A stretch of DNA of 64,000 nt from Cylindrobasidium torrendii FP15055 ss-10. Its lineage: Eukaryota > Basidiomycota > Agaricomycetes > Agaricales > Physalacriaceae. How positions within the stretch are numbered: the first letter of the stretch is position 1; the number at the start of each line of letters is the position of its first letter. Below the pieces are notes generated by a model. The model ran no database searches and was not told the origin of the DNA. It saw only the letters and a list, made by a program, of their open reading frames with translations. Location of the stretch: assembly GCA_000934385.1 (NCBI GenBank), contig KN880440.1:186001-250000 (forward strand). The letters run 5' to 3'. Below are positions 51,707 through 61,900 of the stretch, in pieces. The translations under genes were made by a program, and so were the position numbers.

Positions 51707-52462
51707 CTATGGCTTGCTTTCCTGAGAATGTTGCACAAGGGTGTTGCGCGCATGCGTGCGAATGGCCTCGAATGGGTTTTTAGAGAACTCTGGGTTCGAA
51801 AGGACCAGCGGAATTCTCTGTCTTTCTCTTTCCCTGTGAAAATCTCAGAGTCTACCGTGCAGCACAACCTGATCACATACAACTCCTTCCTTCTCTGTGT
51901 CTCTGACAGAGTTGACTTTTTCCCCTTGCCAATCGTTCTATTCTTCTCTAGTGCACGCTTTTGTCGGAGCTTGTCCGCAGGCGATGCATCCTCTTCCTCT
52001 ATCTCGGGTTGCAGAGTGTTTAAGAGCTCGCTCATGTCGTTCCCCGCCAGCTGCTCCTTGGCTTTCCTCTTGAGTCGCCGCGAGTGTGACTTGGAATAGG
52101 GCGCTGATGACTCTGAGATGCCTAGAAAAAGCTTCAGATATGTAAGTGGATATTGCGTATCGTCACGTACGTTGTTGCAGGGCGTCAAATTTGGCTCGCT
52201 TCCCCTTCTCTTCTGAACTAACGAGGCCATCGTCCAAGGCTGCGGGTACTGGCAGTACTGGTATGGGTTCTTCCGTTGACTGGGATGCATCAACGAAGGC
52301 CTTGGAGGTGGATTGTAGGACGCACGCGAATGGTGTCCAATAACTTCACAGTTTTTGGAGAAATAGCATGGCGAGCGTTAATTTTCTTGCGGGCTTCCTT
52401 GGGCTATGCAACTCTCAGAATCTGAAGTGCTCTCATGAATATCTAGGTAAATTCTGTACCAT
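51707..52462 (-). CDS. SLX9: Ribosome biogenesis protein SLX9
   Basis: Small nucleolar factor needed for pre-40S maturation (ITS1 processing). The first coding exon seems to be only the start codon (52462-52460); a 56-nt intron (GTACAG...GCATAG) follows, and exon 2 begins PKEARKKINARHAISPKT. A second intron (about 49 nt, GTGAAG donor) leads to AFVDASQSTEEPIPVLP, FDALQQRISESSAPYSKSHS, RRLKRKAKEQLAGNDMSELL and DKLRQKRALEKNRTIGKGKK. A final exon encodes the diagnostic C-terminus LVLSNPEFSKNPFEAIRTHA, RNTLVQHSQESKP. About 200 residues. The C-terminal motif makes the identification secure; the 5' end is an inference from phase and family N-termini. Confidence 0.85.
52404..52459 (-). other. SLX9: Intron directly after the SLX9 start codon
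   Basis: The frame of exon 2 has a stop (TAG) exactly where the start Met is expected, and this TAG is an intron acceptor. Fifty-six bases upstream is ATG followed by GTACAG, so the coding part of exon 1 is a lone ATG. Phase 0. Confidence 0.65.
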
Positions 52463-52609
52463 TTTATAGTCGATAAAGTCCAAATGAGGTTGACACTGAT
52501 GAAGAGAGGCGGCAAGGCGATGTCGTGATCAGTGCGCCAGATGAGAGAATATGCCTCGATCAAAATTGACGTGCTTGCGGGCTTGACTGCTGCCACCACT
52601 CACACTTCC
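52463..52609. promoter_or_regulatory. Bidirectional promoter, SLX9 / SLC35F-type transporter
   Basis: 147 bp between the start codons (78 bp if the transporter starts at an in-frame ATG at 52541). Very compact head-to-head arrangement. A TATAAA-like sequence on the minus strand immediately precedes the SLX9 ATG and is too close to act as a TATA box. Confidence 0.45.
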
Positions 52610-54040
52610 ATGGCCGTTTCAACGCGTGCGGGGTCCAGAAGCCATTCGCGGAGTCGTCTGCTGCAGAAGATGGCGCCGCCAAACAACTCCGCCCTCAAGA
52701 GGGACTACATGATTGGTATCGCACTGTTGCTATCGGTCACCCTTCTCTGGAACGCCTCCAACTTCATCACCGCGGACATGTTTGGCACGTACAATAAACC
52801 ATTCTTGTGCGTCGCCGTCCTTTGCGCTTATCAGTCCACTCACATCCCGTGCAGAGTCACTTATCTCAACACGAGCGCGTTCTCCTTCTATCTCATCCCG
52901 GTTGTTGTCAAGAGACTTTGGCGGAAACCTAGCAAGTATTATGCATTCTTCACGCACCAAACTCACTGAACCATCTGTGCAGCCAGCCTATATCATCCTC
53001 TACAACCTGAACCGCGACACAATCCACAACTTGTACGCCATCAGACTACCAAATTGCATTCGGCGCTCACCATTGTATAGCCGTCTACCACGCTCCCACC
53101 ACTCACCCTCAAAGAAACCGCGAGACTTGCCGCCTCGTTTTGCGGCCTCTGGTCAGTGTCAACCCTAATGGTCTCATCGGGAAGCTAATGCTATGATAGG
53201 TTTCTAGCAAATTGGGCTGTGAATGCATCTTTAGCTTTCACCAGCGTTCCTAGTGCCACCATTCTTTCAAGTATGAGTGGATTCTTCACACTAGGGATAG
53301 GCAGGTATGTGGGTGCTTTGAATCTCGACAATAGGTTAACCAGGTTTCAAGGTACTTCAAGGTCGAGACCTTATCCTCAGTGAAGCTTGTAGCTGTCCTA
53401 ATTAGTTTCGGCGGCGTTATCCTTGTCTCTTTGTCAGACTCAAACGCAACGCCGGATCTTGTTGCAGAAGACGCTGTTGTGCGCCCGCTGTTAGGCGACA
53501 TGATGGCACTCATATCTGCCATCTTCTATGCTCTCTACGTGATCCTGCTTAAGGTCAAGATCAAATCAGAGGAACGCATAGACATGCAGCTATTCTTTGG
53601 ATTTGTTGGCTTCTTCAACATCGTCGCACTATGGCCTGTTGCACTTGTTCTTAATTGGACAGGCGTGGAGGCATTGGAATGGCCTGGCTCGGGCAAGGTA
53701 GTGATGGCACTTGTGGTCAATGTGAGCACTTATGCTTTGCACCAAGTCATGCAGCTCATGAATGTAGATGTTCATAACTTGGTCCTCCGATTACCTTTAT
53801 GTGATTTCCATGCTCAAGACCACACCACTCGTCGTGACAATAGGCCTCAGCCTAACCATACCGCTGGCCGTCATCGGCGATTTCATCTTGGGCAATACTG
53901 TGCACTCCAAGGTCATAGTAGGCGCCTTTTTCGTGTTTCTGGGTTTTGTCGTTGTGGGGTCGGAAGGTTCGGAAAGCGTAGAAGCAGAAGAGCGGGATTC
54001 AACCCCAAGAGATTCCTTAGACGTTCCTTCCTATTCGTAG
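52610..54040 (+). CDS. SLC35F-type (DMT superfamily) membrane transporter
   Basis: Drug/metabolite transporter family, related to human SLC35F5 and yeast YML018C/Thi74; substrate unknown. The start at 52610 gives a basic leader (MAVSTRAGSRSHSRSR), then TM1 DYMIGIALLLSVTLLWNASN. Joined exons give VTYLNTSAFSFYLIPVVVKR, KETARLAASFCGLWFLANWA, VNASLAFTSVPSATILSSMS, GFFTLGIGRYFKVETLSSVK, LVAVLISFGGVILVSLSD, GDMMALISAIFYALYVILLK, FFGFVGFFNIVALWPVALVL, MFITWSSDYLYVISMLKTTP and VIGDFILGNTVHSKVIVGAF. About ten TM helices, 400 residues. Introns keep phase, several unusual in length. An alternative in-frame start at 52541 is possible. Converges with the GCP5 gene. Confidence 0.88.
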
Positions 54041-54100
54041 ACATGACTGTGACTTGTACATTATAATGACCGCATGCAACAACTGTTCAACACATCCACC

Positions 54101-57100
54101 CTAAGCATCCCAATCCTCGAGCGTAAATGCAATTACACCAAACGTAGGTGCAGCATCGTCCGTTCCGCCTGATAACGCCTCTACATTGCGTCTCACAAAC
54201 TTGACGAGCACATCCAATTCAGAGGATATCCTGTCAAGGTTGTCGAGGTCATCCCCGGGTGCTGCTTCCTCGCGGTCCACGGTGGAAGAGGTTTTGGGCT
54301 CTGGCATTACTTCCTCGTCTTCATCTTCGGAATCGTCATTGGAGTCGCTGTCAACTTCAATGCTCATAGTGTTTCGTCGTTGTCTGCGTTGGGTTCGTGT
54401 TCGCCGCTTCGTTGTGAGGATGGATGCCCGAGAAATGTCCAGCGTGTTGGCACTGCCGGCGAAGGATACGAAAATATCGCTGAACGAGAGCGCCATGTCC
54501 AGGATAGATAAAATAGACCGGTGAATCGGGGAAGCCTATGACAAACTATCAGAGAGTGGGACTGATAAGGAGGAAGCCATACATCATCCTTTAAGAGACA
54601 GCGTTCGTACAACGAGTCAACCCTAGAGTCCGATGAGTATAGAGGATGAAATAAAGTTCGGATGTAACAAGACTCACTGTATCTCGTGTAGTTGAATAAT
54701 TTCGTCCAGCGACGAAGCATTGCGCAGAGCTTGGTGGAACTCCAGAACGCGCGTTTCGATTGCCTAGAACTATTTGTCAACGAAGTTCACAGCGAGCTGC
54801 ACCAATAACTACATAGGTCGTGATAAAGTCCAATAGCCCGCTTGATAACCATTAGAGTAACTATAAACATCAAATGTAAAACTTACTTGATGAACCAGCT
54901 CAAACGACTCCTCACTGCATAAAATGTTTTCATTTCATCCATCCGCCTCCGGTCACCCCTCATCAATATCCTGTCCAATATCCCCTTTGCCCGTCGTATC
55001 TGTACCATGAAAACGAAAATTTCGCCATACATTTGAATCGTGCGCGGTGTGAAGATGTAGACAAGAGGAAACGGTACGGCATAGTCCATTGCCATGCCGT
55101 CGAAGCTTCGTACGCTGCGATTCGGCTTCCTACCTCTGTATGAGAGACGCACAAGTGAAGGTTGAATCCAGCCCTGCGCACCAGGCCGCAGCCCTGCGAC
55201 TACAGCGTCTCGGAATGTCGTGTTGAGAAAATGGAAATCCGTCCAGGATTTCCCGCTATCGATCTTCATTTGTATGAGGAGCAGTGCAATTCAGTTTGGG
55301 GAAAACGCACCTTGACAAAGAGAGAATCACAAAAATGACTGAGACTGTCTCCCTTGCGCATGAGGTACAGGTTCTCGATGGCATGGAGCGTGGGCCAGAA
55401 ATTACATTCGTCTAACAGCGCGCTGGAAAGTGCGCGCGCCGTTCGTTGGCAGTAGGGTGCAAGTTCGTCGTGGATCAAGCCCGAAAGGGTATCGACCGAC
55501 ACAGAAAACAACCCGCCAGCTTCATCTACTTCTTTCGTAGCATGGGACACAAGCTGTGCGAGTGACGACTTCTTCCAGCCTATAAAGTCCGTGGGCATGG
55601 GTATGCTAAGAGCCTTCAAGAGCCCAATTGCTTTTCCAGAAGCAAGTACCGACTCAGCAACTGGCCGGAAGAACGCGGGGAGGCCTTTGCTCCTGCCATC
55701 ATCGTCTTCAAGGCGGAGTGTATACCCTTCAGACCAGTAGTCCGCATCGAGAAGCCCGACACCAAACATCCCGGCCCCGAGACCGTTGCTCTCGATGAAA
55801 AATTCGTCTTCTAGGTCATCAGCATCACCCACTCCCATGCCATCCTTGAGCCATTGCCCTACCATGCCCCAGAGCGGCTCCGAGCTTCGTACGAAGACGC
55901 GCATCAAGACACCCGCAGTTTTGGTCTCCCCCCGCTCGAGGTTCTGCTGAATCGCATGAAACAATTCGTCCAACAGCGCCGCTGTAGTTGCAGCCGGAGA
56001 CATCCTTAGAGGGTGCGTCAAGTCACCGAACACTGCTTGTACCACCCGGCGCAGAACGACAAATGACTCTTCAAAGACATTCCGCAATTGGATCTCTAGC
56101 GAAAGAAGGCTGACCACCCGAGAAGCCCCAGAAATCCCGGCGCCCGCGCGAATGATGTCTTCCTCCATCTTGCCACACCAGGTATCAAGCAAGCCAATTT
56201 CTTGGTCTACGGCGTCAGCGAAAGCCTCAAGGGTCCGTGTGCGTGATTTGGAGCTATTGGGGGCGTTGAAGACCCTTGAGACGAAATGGCGCAAGTCCTG
56301 GAGAGAGGTGCATTTCTCCGCCAACGAATTGAAGATAGACATCTGGGAAGCGAGGGACAGGTGCAATAGACGCGGAGTTGTAACGGTCACTCGAAAAGCA
56401 TCGTCTTGCCAGTGGAAGACCACATTTTTCCGACCTTGCAGAGCAAACAGGATCTCACGCACTGCGTCGTGCTCGTAGATGTATTTCTAGAGAATGCTTG
56501 TTTGAGTAACATCGTCGCCTAGCGAAGGTAGCACGTTGACCACCTCACTCAAATGCACGAGGTCTGTCGACACGTTGAGGCGTTCGCGCGTGAGCACTCT
56601 TTGGATAGTGGGTCCTTTGTAGATATTAACAAACCTGTTTTCGGATGCGACTGCACACTAACCAAGGGTACTGGCATCACCGAAATCGAATTTAGAACCA
56701 TCATGGTCAATCGGTATTTTCCATTCCTGTCGCCAGTACTGCTTAGATTGCAAATCCTCAACTTCCTTGCGATTCGAAATGGATAGTTGAACATCGGGGA
56801 CGGAGGCGCTATGCGGAAGCCTTGGCTCTAAGAACGGTGGAGGTGTCGTAGGGGGACTGGGTAGAGCATCAGAGTCATCTACCTCCAAGTCCTCCGAGCT
56901 CAAAGTCCACACGGAGAGCTCGTCGTCGCTATCCGAAGGGACGTCGTCTCTACCATTGCCTGAGATTCCATCCCAATGGTCGCCTTCGAATGGCTCTTCC
57001 TGCAGGATTTTCTCCCAGGTAAGCTTTTCATTTTCCCGACCCGTGGTAGCAATGTCTGTGAGATAGAAGGAAGCAAAGGAAAGTGTGCTCTGCCCTGGAG

Positions 57101-57899
57101 GGCTTGATAATGCCAGCTTGTCGCGTGTGAGCAAGAGAAAAGGCATGGTGATGCACGCTTACAAGAAATTGAAGGTGTTGCGGGATCAGGTCAGTCTATG
57201 ACGGGGTTACCAGGATGACCGCGTAGAGAATGACCCTTACGCACCTTGATTTCCTCGTCCAAGTCGTGGGCTTGGCCACTGTGCTCCTTCAAACTTTGGT
57301 GTGCCTTCTCAAGTGCTTCAGCTAGCTCGTCGTGTGACTGAATCCGGGCTTTTTGGGCGTGTCTGTTGCATATTATGGTAATCCTACCTGAGAACCTTAC
57401 GGAGACACTCACCCGCGTAGTCTTGCATCAACCTGCGTGCGGTCTTGCACAACGCCGTACTTATTGAGCATCATGCCTTCGAGACTCAGAGTGCGCACGG
57501 AATAGTCTATGGCAGCATGGTATTCATCCTCATTTTCGTCGCCTTGAATGCCTCGTACTAGCTGTTCGCATAGGTTTGTGAGTTTGAGCCGATTTGCTTG
57601 CATCAAACGCGACTGGGGCCGCTGAGCAGCACGGGACCCGGGGCGCACAGACGCGCTTGATCCAGGCCGGGGATAAGTCCCTTGGCTAGGGGCATTGGAT
57701 TGCGTTTGATTGTGACCACGAAAGCCGGTGCTAGACGACGGACGTGCTGCTGTCCTGGAAGGGGGCCGTGTTCCGCTGGGAGAAGGTCGCACGCCCTGGC
57801 TGGATGAGGGCCGACTGACATGCCCGGGAGGGGGCTGAATGACAGCAGAGCGCGGACGACGCGTCGATGAAGGCGGTTTCTCGGATTCTGTCCGTTTCA
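54101..57899 (-). CDS. Gamma-tubulin complex component, GCP5-like (Spc97/Spc98 family)
   Basis: Part of the gamma-tubulin ring complex, nucleating microtubules at the spindle pole body. The start at 57899 gives MKRTESEKPPSSTRRPRSAV and a Pro/Ser/Arg-rich disordered leader. Then LKLTNLCEQLVRGIQGDENE, LEKAHQSLKEHSGQAHDLD and the GCP5-type segment LTWEKILQEEPFEGDHWDGI. The GCP N-terminal and C-terminal Spc97/98 domains follow: YIYEHDAVREILFALQGRKN, SLAQLVSHATKEVDEAGG, YCQRTARALSSALLDECNFW, LHAIENLYLMRKGDSLSHFC, FLNTTFRDAVVAGLRPGAQG and AMDYAVPFPLVYIFTPRTIQ. The C-terminus has an acidic block (DSDSNDDSEDEDEEV). About 1,050 residues. The EPFEG segment favours GCP5 over GCP4/GCP6. Confidence 0.88.
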
Positions 57900-57965
57900 T
57901 GGTGGTCTATGCCAACATCTACAACGCGATCTCGATCAACTCACTACTGTCTACTTCTGCACACC
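57900..57965. promoter_or_regulatory. Very short bidirectional promoter, GCP5-like / AP-3 mu
   Basis: Only 66 bp separate the two start codons on opposite strands, the tightest head-to-head pair in the window. The 5' UTRs must be minimal or overlap the opposite gene. Confidence 0.6.
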
Positions 57966-59124
57966 ATGCCGCTTGATGGACTTTTCATCCTCGATGCCAG
58001 CCGACGCCCAATCCTACAATCAACGACCGCGCTTCTCTATGACCAAGTCAGCGTGCCTTATAATGACATCCATTTGGTCTGTGGAATATCCCCACCAACG
58101 GACCCACTACTGGGGATCGCATTTTTGAACGCATTTATCGACATCCTCAAGACCTATTTCGGAGAAGGAGTCAACGCAATCGCACTCCAAGATCACTTTG
58201 ACACCGTCTACCAACTCATTGCGGAAAGCCTCGACGCGGGACACCCTCTCACCACATCACCGAACGCGTTACGCGAGAGCATCACACCTCCGTCCCTGCT
58301 CAACTCGTTGCTAGGAAGCAACCTCACCGCCGCCAATGCCCCAAAACCGTTCTCTAGCCCAATACCATGGCGTCGGGCTGGGGTCCGTCATACGAACAAC
58401 GAAATTTACTTTGACATCGTCGAGAACCTCAAATGCCTCGTCTCCCGCAATGGGACCACTCTATCCAGCATTGTCATTGGCAGAATAGATGTGGACTCCC
58501 GGCTTTCAGGCGTGCCGGATTGCCTGCTTATGTTCGGAAATCCTGCCGTTATTGCGCAACCTGCCTTCCATCCGTGCATTCGTCTGGCTCGCTGGGCATC
58601 TCAGAAGAGTCTTTCCTTCGTTCCGCCAGATGGAAAATTCGTCCTCGCAGATTATGAGACCACACAAGCCCCGCCTGTACCCATCACTCTCAAAGTTGAC
58701 GCAAACAGTGGGCAGCTTTCCCTGACACTCACCTCGCGAATGACAACACATTCAATGGAGAAGGTCCTGGTAGAGATACCTTTCGGTGGACCTGTGAACG
58801 GTCTGAGAGGATCTGGCTCACCATGGACATGGGATGCGAAATCCAGTGTCTTGCGGTTCGAGATAGCACAGCTCTCACCAAGCGCAAGATACAACCTGAA
58901 AGCAGAGTGGAATCCGGATTCAAGGTATGTGAAAGCCAAGTAATAGTCTTCTTCTACTAACACAAACCAGCCCTTCTCTCACCCACGTCGTACTTATCCG
59001 CTTTTCAATACCATCGCACACTTACTCCTCATTGCGAGTGTCCAAATTCACCGTGAGCGAAGAGTACACACCATTTAAAGGTGTACGGGGTAGAAGTCAA
59101 GGTTCGGTCGAATGGAGATGGTGA
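57966..59124 (+). CDS. APM3: AP-3 adaptor complex subunit mu
   Basis: Medium subunit of the AP-3 coat, sorting cargo from Golgi or endosomes to the vacuole. The start at 57966 gives MPLDGLFILDASRRPILQST, the longin-type N-terminus (LLGIAFLNAFIDILKTYFGE, LQDHFDTVYQLIAESLDAGH). After a linker comes the mu-homology domain: PIPWRRAGVRHTNNEIYFDI, VENLKCLVSRNGTTLSSIVI, GVPDCLLMFGNPAV, FHPCIRLARWASQKSLSFVP and PDGKFVLADYE. One intron (GTATGT) near the 3' end, then RFSIPSHTYSSLRVSKFTVS, EEYTPFKGVRGRSQGSVEWR and stop. About 372 residues, typical for AP-3 mu, with the NNEIYFDIVE signature. Confidence 0.93.
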
Positions 59125-59175
59125 AATATCAATTGTACCGTTACATGGATTTGTACCCCCACACTCCGGCCATTT

Positions 59176-61438
59176 TCAACCCCCCACACGGGTGCCGTTC
59201 TGGTCTGTGCATTGCCACCAAACGCTACACTGAGGATACAAATCTTCCGGCTCGTTGCCATCATCTTGGAGCAAGAGAGCAACTACGCCATGGGGACGAA
59301 CGTCCGCGACCGTGATGTTGCGTACCGCCGTGCCGTTATTTGTGTGCGTCCAGAGATCCTATGCATACAATTCAGTCTGGGATGGGCGTGGTACAAAAGA
59401 ATCGCACATGCACGGCATATTGACGCCCAGCACGTATCCAAGGCGACTCGGTCAAGTTGAATGAGAGCGTGTCCGGGACATCCAGTGTGTTGATCTACAC
59501 ATAAGTTACCATCTGACTGGATAATATTTCTGTCCAAGTGAGTGGTATTACCAGCATGAAGACGACTCCGCCTTGACCATCAGGTTCCGATGTCGGACCC
59601 GACCAGTATTGTGCTGGATGAGTGCTGTTGCTAACATAGTCAGGCTTTCGCATTGGTTAATACAAGTTCACTGCAATACACAATACACTTACGTTAATTC
59701 CCCAACGGAAAGGTGAGACAGAGGCCCCTTCAACTGGATCCTGGTTGATTTTGATGATTTCTTCGTTCTTTAAGATAGACAGAGTTTCTTCTGTAATTTT
59801 GGAAAGCTGCGCTGGTCAGCTGGAGGCCTGCTCTGTGTCTGACTGGGGCACATACATCGGTGCCAATCTTTGCAAAACAGTGAGACAAAATCACGCGAAA
59901 GCATATATAAAACGCACGAAAAGTGGCGACTTCAGGAGAGCCCATGCTGTGAAGTGTGTCTTTGACTCCTCGTATGTGAGGTTGCCATTGCCCAGTTGAA
60001 GCTAGATACATTCTCATCAGTATTGGCGTCCAATGGCTTGCTATGTCCTAACCATATCCAAATCATTTCGCCCATAGAAATCCGTGGCTTGCGTGAGGAA
60101 CGAATTACTGTGCAGCCATCAGAGTGGTTTCGGGCGATCGCGAGTGGCACTAACAAGTTGATAATACTTGCGAGGGAGTTCCACTGCGGGGAGATGTCGC
60201 CCGTTGTCTGCGAAAAACTATTAGATCACAATTAGTGATGGGGGAAAGTCCTGGCATACCCTCCAGCTCTGTCCAAACTGCTTTCCCCATCTGTCATTGT
60301 ATTTTATGAGCAAATTTTGGGCAATGTTTTACCGAACGGCGCGTACATCCAGACTTGGTTCTAGGAAAAAGCTTAGTTCGTCGAAGTTTCTGACAGCACA
60401 ATCACGTACCCAACCCCATGCACACAGAGAAAGGATGACCGGGTCCCCATTGGTTGTCCCCAGTTTAGCTACAGCGTCGGCCATGCGCTGGTACCCTATA
60501 TAGCGCCATTAGTAAGCAATCCTAGATTCAAGGGAGTAAATGCTCCTACGACCGACAATTCCAGTCCTAGTGAGTTCGTCGTATGGAACTATGAACATAG
60601 TCAAGCGGTAAGAAAGCGGTGTTTCCGTTTCCAGGTCTCAATAGGCGGACATACTGGCGCAGTTATCGTACCTTTAGGAAGATGGTCAGCAATCACTTGA
60701 AAGAGATTGCAATAGAGAAGGACGGAAGCCCCTTACTTGAGATAGTCAAAACCCCAGTCGATAAAGGTCTTGAGATCCTTCTCTTCGTTCGACCATGAGC
60801 CAGGGTATCCTCCACAGGTAAACCATCCAGCATCGCTGTACTGAACAAGGTATTCTAAGTAGGCGGAAAGTTTTGGGAGGCTGCACACTCACAATGCCTG
60901 CTTTGCTACGAGAGCCAATTGTGAAGACGATGCGTAGTCCGGGGGAAAACTCGACACGTACAATCCTAGGTCGTGGATTTGGTCCGTCAAGTTCCTCATT
61001 CCTCCGCTGAATTTATCGGGATCTTTATGAAATTTGTGTCCTGTCGAACTATGCATCGCACAAACGTACCCTCGATAATAAGTCCGTCCGCACTCCGGTT
61101 CTTCATCGCGTAGCAGTCATCGATATTCACAAAATTATATCCAGCATCCTATGACTTTGGAGTTAGACTCCGCACTGTCCTTGTTCGTCCTCGTCGCACC
61201 TGAAGACCAAGTTCTTGCATAAGTTGTGCTGTCTCCAACACAATGCTTTCGTTGATGTTACATTGATATGCATTCCATGCTGGAAATGTCACGTCAGTCC
61301 ACCTTTGCCAGGTGACGTAAATGGGCAAATCCTACTGTTATATCCCAAAGTAGGCAATCGCGCGACACCATTGTCCAGTGCATCGACGCGAGCCATAATA
61401 CTAACCAGCAGACTCGCCAGAGCCATCTGCCATGCCAT
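59176..61438 (-). CDS. Secreted alpha-galactosidase, glycoside hydrolase family 27
   Basis: Hydrolyses terminal alpha-galactosyl groups (plant galacto-oligosaccharides, galactomannan). The start at 61438 gives a signal peptide ([20 protein letters not shown]). The mature GH27 barrel follows with [93 protein letters not shown] (catalytic Asp in YDNC, restored by an intron join) and CAWGWVRD. The C-terminal beta domain ends with [40 protein letters not shown] and [15 protein letters not shown]. The end ([19 protein letters not shown]) is an extra Cys/Trp-rich tail. More than ten introns, about 430 residues. A TATA-like CATAAATA lies about 100 bp upstream. Only likely secreted enzyme here. Confidence 0.92.
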
Positions 61439-61900
61439 ACTTGCAAACACCTATTCTTGACTTCTTGAGATGAACCGCTTGCAGAGGGAATGTCTTGGAC
61501 GGAGGGGATGAGCTCAGAAGCCACCTTTGCGCTCCAGTATTTATGGCAGTCCTTTCTAGGGTCGGACCTGAGTGCTGCGTGCGTCAGTGCAGCAAGCTCT
61601 TAGCTGACGGCTGACCGTGAGCTGTGTGATTATAGCTCGTGGCTCGGTGCATCGAAACACTCGTATCTGAGAGTGTATGGCCCCGTGAACGTCGAGTTTC
61701 GCCGAGATCATCCGACGCATATAGTCCAGGTAGTAGGACGACGGTGATCGCGGGACACCAGAGTCTCTCGAGCGTAGGCAATCCGGCCCGTAGCGTACGC
61801 GTGAGCCGCGAGTTCGTTGTTCAAGCGAGAGCTACTCACGAGTCATGAATTTCGAGCAGGATGGTGGATGCATTAGTAGTGCAGTAAAATAATGTGACTA
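61439..61900. promoter_or_regulatory. Promoter region of the alpha-galactosidase gene
   Basis: 462 bp between the GH27 start and the stop of the next minus-strand gene. Contains CATAAATA on the minus strand at about 61538-61545 (about 100 bp from the ATG) as a possible TATA element. The right end should contain the 3' UTR of the neighbour. Confidence 0.4.
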
